Part shown: in pieces, positions 7,682 through 15,547 of the stretch
Numbering within the stretch: position 1 is the stretch's first letter
Layout of the letters: each line of letters begins with the position of its first letter
Origin: Larix sibirica
Taxonomy: Eukaryota; Streptophyta; Pinopsida; Pinales; Pinaceae
Assembly: GCA_004151065.3 (NCBI GenBank)
Contig: NWUY0300000897.1
Span: 1 to 15,547, forward strand
Length of the DNA stretch: 15,547 nucleotides
Direction: 5' to 3'
The notes under the pieces: model-generated
Told to the model about the DNA's origin: nothing
Seen by the model: only the letters and a program-made list of their open reading frames with translations
Database searches by the model: none
Position numbers and translations under genes: made by a program

Positions 7682-8381
7682 TATCTTTATTTATACATCT
7701 TATATTATAGTATTGATATTATTAGTGATTTTAGTTTTAGTGTTACAATTTGATTGAGTTCTTTAATTGTAATTGTTATTTATATAATGTTTATAATAAT
7801 TTTAAATTTTATTTTAAAAATTAACATTTTTATTTTTAATGATTTTGTTCATTCCTTTTTAATATTAATATGTTATAAATTATTCCATTAGATATAAATG
7901 ATTTACAATATAATATTTAATAAAAAACTTTATAAATCAAGCACTAATTTAATATATTCTATATTTAAGATTTCATTCTACATTAACTCATCTTATATTC
8001 CATTATTAGTATAGTGACATGAAATTCACGTATTCCTCCAACACTAATTGGTATGGCATCATCATGACATAAAGACAATAAAAAAATATATAAGCAATCA
8101 GGTAGCAAGGATGAACAAATAATTTAAAAGAAGCATATGTATTGCCGTTAAGATCGATTGTAAGCATGTTGGAAAGGTGTGGGCATTGTATGTAATACTC
8201 AAAGATTCGATGGTTGAGTAATCGATGAAAATATGTATTAGGTTTTGTTCTTAGTGTGTTAAGTTTTAAGTGGGAATTGAGGTAAATTCTAGTTTAAGCC
8301 ATGAAATTGAAAAAAATGGATATAAGATCATTTGTCTTTAAAGATAAAGACTACTCATATTCCTCTCACATATAAAACTAG
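7682..8381. other. Very AT-rich intergenic stretch
   Basis: Among the most AT-rich parts of the window (about 7682-8000 is almost only A and T). No ORF, RNA gene or structured repeat was seen. Confidence 0.55.
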
Positions 8382-8531
8382 CATTATCCATTTTTACTTT
8401 ATTTTGAGTGATACATTATTCTCTATTTAAAATGTAACATTATTCACTTTTTATTATGAGTGAAAGATTATTCTCTAATTTAACATTATCCATTTTTTAC
8501 AGTGAGGAAAGATTATTCTCTAATTTTAATG
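8382..8531 (+). repeat. Degenerate tandem repeat, about 3 copies of 46-56 bp
   Basis: Units start with CATTAT(C/T)CA(C/T)TTTT at 8382, 8438 and 8484. Each carries GTGA..(A)GATTATTCTCT or a close variant before ending in AATTTAA-like sequence. Unit lengths differ (56, 46 and about 48 bases), showing indels after duplication. Confidence 0.75.
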
Positions 8532-9447
8532 TAGTGCTTGCTTATAAGATTTCATTTTTATTTTATATATGGAAAATAGGCTTGAAACTTGATTAAGTTC
8601 ACATGAAATCGGTTAAAGGCAGAACTCCATTTTTGTATTATATGTACTTTATTGGCTAATTAAACATGATTGTCTATGTAGTATGATGCTCATCATTAAG
8701 TTAATTCTTCAATAAATGTTGGGGTTTCCTTTTCTCAATATAATCTCTATACTGTTTACTCATATTAATAGTATATTATTTTTAAGTTGTTGAAAAAAAA
8801 GGCCATGCAAAGATTTGTTTCATTAACATTTCAACATTTCCAGGGTGTTTTATTAAATTTTTTCAAATCACATGAAATTAATTTGTAGATTTCTGATCAC
8901 TATAACTAACATGATATGACTATAGGTCTTATTAATCTATTGTATTTGTTATCCCATGTTAAATGTAGAAACTTATATGTGAACTTCAAGTTTCATGGTC
9001 ACATCTAGGTCATTGCAATGAATTTGCTCTATCCTTTATTCCATGATTATATGTGATTACTTGTAAGTGAAAAAATTATATGTGTGCACCTCAAGTCATC
9101 CTATCTCACACAGGAAAACCTTTTTGAATTTTATATAAAACAAAAATTATGGTGGATCATTCTAGGAGTGCATTAATAGAATTAATGCAATTGGCACAAC
9201 ACATTTTACAATGCTTAATGAATTCATACATTGCTTCAATTCATGTCATGACTACATTATTATTTGTTGTTTTATTCATCACATGAAAAAACCACATTTT
9301 TAACGAAAAACTCCTATGCCATTTACCATATTTCCATGTTATCTTGAAAGGAAACATTGATAGCATAAATAGAACATTTCCAATAGAAAATCTAAGAAAA
9401 AGGATGGCCATAATTATTCCATCAATACTTATAATGGACCTCATTAA
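8532..9447. other. Intergenic, nothing recognised
   Basis: AT-rich. A minus-strand 67-codon frame (9241-9444) is hydrophobic but unlike any known family and is not accepted. A short perfect palindrome, TGCATTAAT and ATTAATGCA around a 3-base centre, lies at 9169-9189. Confidence 0.45.
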
Positions 9448-9660
9448 ATGTATTCATGTAAGTTGTGTCATGTGACAAACCATGAAATTTTTTATCATGG
9501 CTGCATGAAATCTCCTGCCAAAAAGTTCAATAATGGAAATGGATGAAGCGGTGACACTCCAAGAATACCTAATAAACACATACTCATGGACTATGATGAA
9601 TATGTGGGAAGTTACCAAGTATCATGCTTTGTTGCCTCTAATGGCCTATCAAAGAAATGA
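9448..9660 (+). pseudogene. Possible degraded retroelement fragment with a Cys/His cluster
   Basis: One frame reads MYSCKLCHVTNHEIFYHGC, then continues through one TGA (9544-9546) to a second TGA at 9658-9660. The C-x2-C-x4-H...C order recalls the gag zinc knuckle of retrotransposons. The last spacing is six residues where four is canonical, so the match is imperfect. The frame is closed just upstream by TAA. It could be a worn gag piece or a coincidence. Confidence 0.2.
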
Positions 9661-9931
9661 CTTTTCATATCTATCTCCATATTATGCAAAGTTATGTTGT
9701 TGATTTGTTAATCCATTGTCATCTTATGAGTATCCCTATTATTATTGACTCTTAACTCCCCTTAATTCCTTTATACTTAGTCTTCAGGAAAGAAGGGTTT
9801 TGGACTATCATTGTTTTCAGCTTAGGAAGAGATCTTTTAAAGAGGAACATGCTAATCAAGGAACTTGGTTTGGAGATTACCAATAGTTGTGGATAGAAAT
9901 ATTAATGAACTAACACTCCCCTTGATTTAAT

Positions 9932-9943
9932 AACCACCTTAGA
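9932..9943 (+). repeat. Target-site duplication, left copy
   Basis: The sequence AACCACCTTAGA directly precedes the LINE body. The identical 12 bases recur at 10796-10807, directly after the poly(A) run. The first two A of the right copy overlap the tail, so the true duplication is 10-12 bp. Confidence 0.85.
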
Positions 9944-10429
9944 TTTCGGATAGCTCCGGTGATCAAATCCACAAATCTTGTTGGATCCTTTGATGGGGCT
10001 GCTTAGATGGGGAAATGTGGAGCGGGTTGCTACATAAAGCCGGATTCGAAACAGTGGGTAGAATTATATTTTGGTTGCAGTATGGGAATTAATACTAGAT
10101 ATGAGCTTTTAGCATTGTGGGGTACTCTCTTTCTGGCGCACTCCTTGGGGATTAATAGAATAGACTTGTTTGGGGACTCTAGTGCGATCATTGACTGGGT
10201 TTTATTGAAACATAAGCTATAGGTTCTTGCCCTTGCAGCCTGGAAAACTAAGGTTTTAGCGCTCCTTCATTGCTTTACTGCTACATCATTTTGTCATGTG
10301 AGTAGGGTCTTCAATCAAAAGGATGATCAGCTATCAAAGAAGGGGCTAGCTTTGGATGCAGGCAGTGCTGTTATGAGGCAGTTTTTTCGTAATCAGTTGG
10401 TGGAGGAAAAGATGTTCTACATTTACTGA
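9944..10429 (+). pseudogene. LINE ORF2 C-terminal RNase H domain, two in-frame stops
   Basis: A single frame runs from the insertion edge to TGA at 10427-10429 (162 codons counting stops) with no frameshift. It shows the plant RNase H-like fold: GSFDGAA with the first catalytic Asp, then KCGAGCYI, TRYELLALWGTL with the Glu, DLFGDSSAIIDWV with the second Asp, and HVSRVFNQKDDQLSKKGLA with the C-terminal His/Asp region. TAG codons interrupt it at 10004-10006, just after GSFDGAA, and at 10220-10222, after KHKL. The longest uninterrupted part is 71 codons from 10007. In an active element the domain would remove RNA from the RNA-DNA hybrid during reverse transcription. Here it is a dead fragment. 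Confidence 0.88.
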
Positions 10430-10797
10430 TCGTTGCTTCCTTTTTTGTGTTTTTGTTTCTAATTGTCAATGCTTATCGAGATAATGAATGATGGCATTAG
10501 AATTCCTGTGAACTGAATTCTGTAGATATCAAAAAATTCAGTGGACAATTTGAATGTTTAGTTTTAAATGTAGGTGGAATAACTACTCTCTTATCTGTAT
10601 AGCCTATTTCAGTAGCTAGTTTACTTTTTGGAGAAAATTCTGGACTTCTCACCGATATGGTATTTTAGACAATTGTTGTTATGTTCGATTGAGGACCAGT
10701 TTGAATGTAATTGTCTTTAAGACTAGAGACATTGTGAAGTTTCTTTGATTCACTTATGAATAGCAGGAAACGCTTTTTTCTTTTGGAAAAAAAAAAA
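10430..10797 (+). other. LINE 3' UTR and poly(A) tail
   Basis: Non-coding sequence after the ORF2 stop, T-rich at first, ending in a run of 11 A (10787-10797) where the target duplication begins. No AATAAA was seen close to the tail. Confidence 0.75.
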
Positions 10798-10807
10798 CCA
10801 CCTTAGA
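10796..10807 (+). repeat. Target-site duplication, right copy
   Basis: AACCACCTTAGA, identical to 9932-9943 and immediately after the poly(A) tail. It marks the 3' boundary of the LINE insertion. Confidence 0.85.
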
Positions 10808-11989
10808 CACCTTGTTGTTTTCCTTTCCACCAAAATCACTAAGTGCATGTATGTTGTTATTTATTTAGGTTTGATTTTAGAATTAATTCATGTATATCTA
10901 ATGCTTGATTAATGGGTTTTAGTTGTTTCAAGGAGCAAGTAAGGTACTGGATGCTTTCTTATGTGCAAGTAGGAAGTGAATCCCTTAAAGTGAATTTTGC
11001 TTCTCTTATTGCCACTCAAGTAAACAAAATAGAGGGAAACCACTTTGGGAACTTATCCAAGGTTGCATCATTTCGTCTTATTCCTCCTAATTCAAGGAAT
11101 ATATTCATTTATTGCTACTGAAATGTTATGTATACATTAGGAATATTACATATATAAGGTGTTCCATAAAGTATCAACCTCGTTTGATCGAGTAGGATTT
11201 AGTTACTTTAAATTGATTGAATTATGGTAGTAACACGATTAACTTACAAAACTTAGACAAAACATGGCATAAACATCACCATGATTAATTGGAAAGAAAA
11301 TAAACTATCAACAAATTAATTATACAACGACAAATATGAACATAAAGCTTCAACAACTAAGTCATCTAAGTAACCAAATGACACTCCTCCAAGGAATTTA
11401 ATTTAAATGAGTGTCATGGTCTACATGCTAGAAGTAGTGTGCACTTTACCCCAAGGAAAATTTTAGGGGTGAAATTTAGCCCATGGGCTATTTTTTGATA
11501 CCACATGTATGTATTATTGACAAATTCTCCACATGCATCCAAAGCCACTACATGGATTATCCAAATTGGATATACATTCTTACCATATGAATTAATTGAT
11601 GCTCCAAAATGGTGAAGATAGAATTGTGGACCTAAAAGGGTTGGTTTGGGTCAGACCCTAAAAATCATAATAAGTAGACTATAACTAAAAATCCTCAGTT
11701 TTAGGATCAAAGAAATGTTTTTTTGGGTATTTTTACCTCAGTAAGATATGTCTTGTTGGTTCTCACGTCATTACACAAGATGATATCTTTCCAATGGTGG
11801 TTCATTTTTGTGAAATGAAGTCTATATGCAAAAAATATGCCCCTGACAAGGTAATAGGCTAATTATTCACCACATGTCCAAGTGGCAACCATGTCTTCTC
11901 ACCGTGATTCACTCATATGAAGATAATAACAAATGGAAATCCACTAGATCAAAGTTCTAGAAGCGTCATGAATATTTCAAGAGGATTAT
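10808..11989. other. Intergenic, decayed repeat sequence
   Basis: No gene is supported. A 69-codon + strand frame at 10912-11121 has no recognised domain. The part 11240-11410 resembles 14185-14415 in the same orientation, with shared pieces such as TTCAACAACTAAGT and GTAACCAA, so it is probably an old dispersed repeat. Confidence 0.45.
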
Positions 11990-11990
11990 G

Positions 11991-12011
11991 AAACCCTAAG
12001 CCTAACCCTAA
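11991..12011 (+). repeat. Short telomere-like CCCTAA degenerate repeat
   Basis: AAACCCTAAG CCTAACCCTAA gives about three imperfect units of the plant telomere repeat complement (CCCTAAA). It is too short and degenerate to be an interstitial telomere array, and is probably part of a retroelement or a chance cluster. Confidence 0.4.
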
Positions 12012-12092
12012 TTATAGCTATCAAAAACATATTAGAATAAGGGAAATTTGTTGTTCCACAATAATATGAGCAGTGAGTGTGGGTGGCATACT

Positions 12093-12112
12093 GAGAGAGA
12101 GAGAGAGAGAGA
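12093..12112 (+). repeat. (GA)10 microsatellite
   Basis: An uninterrupted run of ten GA units inside the possible LTR fragment. It is likely to vary in length between individuals. Confidence 0.97.
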
Positions 12113-12300
12113 CCACAGTATCATATCTTCACATTAATCTTGGATATTGTTGTAATATGTATTGTAATTCCCATTATATAAAAGTTGAAAAAGGAATAAT
12201 CTATCATTTCTTGGTGGGTTTTCTCAGATTGGATTTCACATGAAACATCTTGTGTTCCAATGTGTGTGTTTGGAATTGTAGCTCTACTTTCATGTCGTAG

Positions 12301-12689
12301 TGATTAAATAATCTATTTGGTTTGTTTTATTTCTTGTTAAATCACTATAAATAGAAAAAGAATAGTTGCATTGTCAAGCATAAGCATATTATAGTAGTTG
12401 TAGTTGTATATTTGTTTTGATGAGCTGAGCATTAGAATATCTAGTACAATTTAAAGATCATTTGAGCTCTATTAGTTGATATAATCAAAGGAGATGGTGA
12501 ACTTGACCTTACATTTGCATTGGATCAATACATTCTCGTTTCTACTAAGAACACCCAAGGAGTAGGATTTAGGATGTGTGGTTATGAGAAAATTATTCTT
12601 CTTGAACACTTCTTTGGAAATTAAATCTTGTTATCCTCTAGTATCAAAGACTAAAACCACAATATCCTTTGTAATATGAACTTTAATAA
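12301..12689. other. Intergenic, nothing recognised
   Basis: No ORF, RNA gene or repeat could be supported. If the preceding stretch is an LTR, this would be internal retroelement sequence, but no primer-binding site or gag start is visible. Confidence 0.4.
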
Positions 12690-13911
12690 AAAAATAACTT
12701 CTTGCACTATGTGTGATTGGGATGGACCATTGACATCAAATAAATACCTTTGGTCATAGGTCCATGTGCTAATAACTTGATTTCCCTTCTCCTTGTGTAT
12801 ACCTTTGGTGATTCTTTAGCTTCTTTTGAGTGTGCCATGTTGTAGAACATGGTTTTCTTGTTCTACAAGATGCTCTATTGATCCTTTGACGATCTAGAGT
12901 CAATTTGTGTGTGTGTGTGTGTGTGTTCTTAGAAAATAACTTATTTGATGTGATCTCCTTAATACTAACCTTCTTTTCTTGAGTGGTATTAGTTCTAGTG
13001 AGTCTCTTTGGCTTTGTCCAATTGTTCTTTGCCTTTGCTATTTTGTTCTAGAACAACCATGTTTGTCTTAGAGTGTAGAAGTCAAACATCTTAAGCTTAT
13101 TTTGATTGAGGTGATAAATCCATGTGTGAATTTGGTAGCTTGCCTCAATTATTTTTCCATCACTTTGAGTTTAATGTTCCAATGGTTCAATTCTTCGATG
13201 TAATGCTTTACCATTTGATTGGCGTAATTTTGTAGGCATTGCCATTGTAGTTATTAGGAAGAACCATGTCCTTGATATTGATGATCTTGTCATAATTCAT
13301 GGCTTGAGTGGAGTAGAATGTGTAATTGCACTCAGATAAGGTCTCATACCATAATACCTTTTTATGCAAAATCCTAGCATTGCGAAATGAACATTGTTTT
13401 CATCTATGTATTGTTGTACTTCATAATAGAAATCAAATTACCTCAACAAGTATTGAAGTTATAGAGTCTCCATCTAATCATTAAAGGGGATATTTTCTAC
13501 CTTTGTCTCCACTCTAAGAGAATATCCCAAATTTGGTGATAAAGAGGGAGTGTTGATCAATTTTGGATTAGAATGGGTTCAGGTGCTTCTTAGGTAGATA
13601 CTTTTATGCAATGATACAATCTGAGTATCTACTTTGTTAAACTTTGTATTGTTTGAATAATATGGATCATTTTCCATCCATTTCGACTCTTCATTTCGTT
13701 GTCCCCGAAAGATAGAAAACATGTTTGCATAAGTTTCTTTGGATTGGAATCGATAATCATCTTCCTCCAACTCTCCAATTTTGTTATACATATATCTTTC
13801 CATCCGTTTTGTTTGAAGTTGTGTACTTACCATAAATTTTGCAATTGCATGCAAAACAATGATACTAATTTGATCCATCGAGGAGTGTGCTGGAAAGATT
13901 AATGCAACCAC
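12690..13911 (-). pseudogene. Decayed coding-like stretch, family not recognised
   Basis: Read on the minus strand, this stretch offers a series of open pieces broken by stops and frame changes, as in an old retroelement gene. The largest is 110 codons (13911 to 13579, MVALIFPAHSS...). Further down the same strand come FDFYYEVQQYIDENN, then YSTQAMNYDKIINIKDMV, and HYIEELNHWNIKLKVMEK in shifted frames. The residue mix looks protein-like, with charged and aromatic residues, but no gag, protease, integrase or reverse transcriptase motif was found. It could be a gag remnant or simply chance in AT-rich DNA. Confidence 0.2.
12906..12926 (+). repeat. (TG)10 microsatellite
   Basis: An uninterrupted TG run of about 21 bases, from TGTGTG at 12906 to T at 12926. 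It lies within the decayed minus-strand stretch, where it would read as CA repeats. Confidence 0.97.
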
Positions 13912-14279
13912 AATAAAAGATATATTGTTTATTTTAATTCATCCATGGTCTTTACATTTATGTGATGACTAAGTAACTTAGTGTACTTTGGTCAATTAGT
14001 CTAGATTGGGTGGTTAGGGAGGCCCATAAATGTTATCCTCCCCATCCATGTTCTAATCACACTTGTAACAAGTTTCACTCTTCATTAGCCAATTGTTGTT
14101 GAGGCTGTGAGACATGAGGAATATATTACCCTTGATTAAACAGTGGAGGGTTGGGTACTTGTTTACATGTAAGAAGAAAAAATAAATTAGTGTAACTAGA
14201 CAAAACATCACACAAATATCATCATGATTGATTAGGCAACAAATCAACTTAGAATTTTATCTACATAGCAATAACACTA
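13912..14279. other. Intergenic, nothing recognised
   Basis: Short frames only. From about 14185 the sequence resembles the 11240-11410 stretch, and it continues into the duplication that follows. Confidence 0.45.
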
Positions 14280-14411
14280 AGAAATATGAACTACATGAAC
14301 TTCAACAACTAAGTGATATGGGTAACCAACTAGGCATTTGTATTACTTAGAAATATGAACTACATGAAACTTCAACAACTAAGTGATATGGGTAACTAAC
14401 TAGGAATTTGA
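14280..14411 (+). repeat. Tandem duplication, about 67-bp unit, 2 copies
   Basis: Both copies (about 14280-14348 and 14349-14411) contain AGAAATATGAACTACATGAA, CTTCAACAACTAAGTGATAT and GGGTAAC(C/T)AACTAGG, then ATTTG. They differ by a one-base indel and a few substitutions. Confidence 0.88.
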
Positions 14412-15198
14412 TTTATAGTCTCTTTTGAAATGTATATAAATAATATAGCTTAATAAGGGAAGACCAAGTATATGCCAATGATTGCTCAAATTCTTTATAT
14501 TAAATTGATTTGCATAATTTGGAATAATAAGGGACACATGCATCATAAGATGATTCTCTATCATTATTCCTATTCCATATGCTAATCCATTAAGTTGTTC
14601 AATCATGTTAACACATTATGTAATGGTCTATTATGTCATTTGCAACAAGGTTAGCTTGTCAAATTGCATGGCAATTATTAACATTACAAAATTTCTATCT
14701 TACACAACCAAGAAGTAATGTTGAACTATGTAGCAAGAAGTTTACTACATTTGTAATAATCTATTTACCATTTTGATAAACACTAAGGTTGATCACTATA
14801 TAATGTACAACCTTCACTAATTTTATTGAATTAGTCCACATTTCCAATAAAGAGTTACTTATGTATAACCATACTATGAAAAATTTCAATCAAAATTCAC
14901 ATATACTTGGTCTATTCATACATTTTCTAATGATAAATTTCAATCGAAGTTCACCCAAACTTAGTCCATTCATAAACTCCTATGGTAAGGATTTTACGAC
15001 ATCTTCCAAGACTGTCAATGCTACTAAAGTAAACTTTCACACCTTATTTTAAATGAAAATATATTTATAAAAAATGAAAGTTCAATGAGTAATTCAAGCA
15101 ATTGGTGACACAATTACTTCTTAGTATATATAGAATTTTGGTTTAGTAAATGGTTAAGAGAAATATTTATCTAATAAATGACTACTTGTGTTCATGAG
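14412..15198. other. Intergenic, nothing recognised
   Basis: AT-rich sequence with scattered short frames on both strands (64-68 codons at most). No gene or RNA could be supported. Confidence 0.5.
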
Positions 15199-15330
15199 TT
15201 AGACTCTTGAGAGTTGGACATAGAAGTTATATAAACAACCCCTCTTCCTTCTTTGATATGTTAGACTTGTTTTTTTATTAATAAGAGTTAGATATGAAAG
15301 TTATATAAATACCTATATTTCTTTTTTCCT
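15199..15330 (+). repeat. Imperfect direct duplication
   Basis: Copies near 15199-15260 and 15261-15330 share GTTAGACT at the start, then GAGTT(G/A)GA(C/T)AT, GAA(A)GTTATATAAA and a C/T-rich end. Indels separate the blocks, so this is an older event. Confidence 0.6.
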
Positions 15331-15388
15331 AAGTATATGGAGATTAATAGTAGATATTATCCTTTTTAAATAAAGGATAAAAGCTTTT

Positions 15389-15547
15389 GAATAATCTAAT
15401 GTACATATAAATATATAGAAGTACAATTTTGATTATTGTTAAAATATTTATAAATACTTTATATTAATTTTTTTGAAGAATCTAAATATACATATGAATA
15501 TATAAAAGTACGATTTTGATTATTGTTAAAATATTTATAAATACTTT
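15389..15547 (+). repeat. Tandem duplication at the window edge, about 87-bp offset
   Basis: Copy 1 (15389-15474) and copy 2 (15475-15547, cut by the window end) share GATTATTGTTAAAATATTTA followed by TAAATACTTT. Before that they share GTAC(A/G)ATTTT and an AATCTAA(T).TACATAT leader. The array may continue past the window. Confidence 0.88.

Larger units (their letters stand above)
9944..10797 (+). mobile_element. 5'-truncated LINE (L1-type non-LTR retrotransposon)
   Basis: An 854-base insertion flanked by a 12-bp direct duplication (9932-9943 and 10796-10807). It has the order expected of the 3' end of a plant LINE: the C-terminal RNase H domain of ORF2, a stop at 10427-10429, a 3' UTR of about 360 bases, and a poly(A) run at 10787-10797. 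The 5' end lies inside ORF2, the usual result of incomplete target-primed reverse transcription. Restoring the target gives a continuous flanking sequence (...TTTAATAACCACCTTAGACACC...), which supports the boundaries. Reverse transcriptase and endonuclease are absent, so the copy cannot move by itself. Confidence 0.85.
11990..12300 (+). mobile_element. Possible Copia-like LTR fragment
   Basis: The order of elements recalls the promoter and R-U5 part of a plant Copia LTR: a CCCTAA-rich piece, a GA microsatellite, GTAATTCCCATTATATAAAAG with a TATA box (about 12175-12184), then TTCTTGGTGGGTTTTCTC, CATCTTGTGTTCCAATGTG and CTCTACTTTCATGTCG. No primer-binding site complementary to initiator Met tRNA (TGGTATCAGAGC) follows, and no matching second LTR was found. 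It may be a solo or broken LTR. The assignment rests on recalled similarity and is weak. Confidence 0.3.

Noticed and set aside
9169-9189. Perfect 9-bp palindrome TGCATTAAT/ATTAATGCA
   Set aside because: Short AT-rich palindromes are expected by chance in 15 kb, and no target duplication marks it as a MITE.
11991-12011. Interstitial telomere array
   Set aside because: Only about three degenerate units, much shorter than a real interstitial telomere tract.
1-15547. CRISPR arrays, bacterial operons, tRNA and rRNA genes
   Set aside because: The direct repeats are adjacent duplications without regular spacers, no tRNA T-loop (GGTTCGAATCC type) or rRNA sequence was seen, and the sequence is eukaryotic in character.

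Overview
The window looks like nuclear DNA from a land plant. It is AT-rich and gene-poor, packed with decayed repeats and small tandem duplications, and has plant-type promoter motifs, plant-style splice sites and an RNase H domain from a plant LINE. The texture suggests a large, repeat-rich genome such as a gymnosperm, but nothing here fixes the species. No intact protein-coding gene of conserved family was recognised.

The main feature is a microRNA gene on the + strand, MIR390. The mature miR390 sequence lies intact at 3004-3024, on the 5' arm of a hairpin at about 2987-3089. Its star strand falls at 3054-3074 with exact 2-nt 3' overhangs. A plausible primary transcript surrounds it: a TATA box at 2629-2636, an optional first intron at 2757-2897, the hairpin in an exon ending at 3140, a strong donor at 3141, a pyrimidine-tract acceptor ending at 3537, and a last exon with AATAAA at 3629-3634. 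In land plants miR390 is loaded on AGO7 and cuts TAS3 transcripts, producing tasiRNAs that repress ARF2/3/4-type auxin response factors. No TAS3, AGO7 or ARF sequence was seen here.

Upstream, 1540-2700 is richer in GC and CpG than its surroundings. It carries a telo-box, a TATA-like stretch and a well-placed ATG followed by a very short ORF. It may be a distal promoter or 5' exon of the MIR390 unit, or the remnant start of another gene.

From 3660 to 9450 the sequence is intergenic, with an unusual run of two- or three-copy direct duplications of about 50-200 bp (near 3.6, 4.3-4.7, 5.8, 6.5, 6.9, 7.2, 7.4, 7.6 and 8.4 kb). At 9944-10797 there is a 5'-truncated LINE: an RNase H pseudogene with two in-frame TAG codons, a 3' UTR, a poly(A) tail, and a 12-bp target-site duplication on both sides.

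From 10808 to the end, the window holds a possible Copia-like LTR fragment (about 11990-12300), two microsatellites, a decayed coding-like stretch on the minus strand (about 12690-13911) that could not be assigned, and further short tandem duplications.
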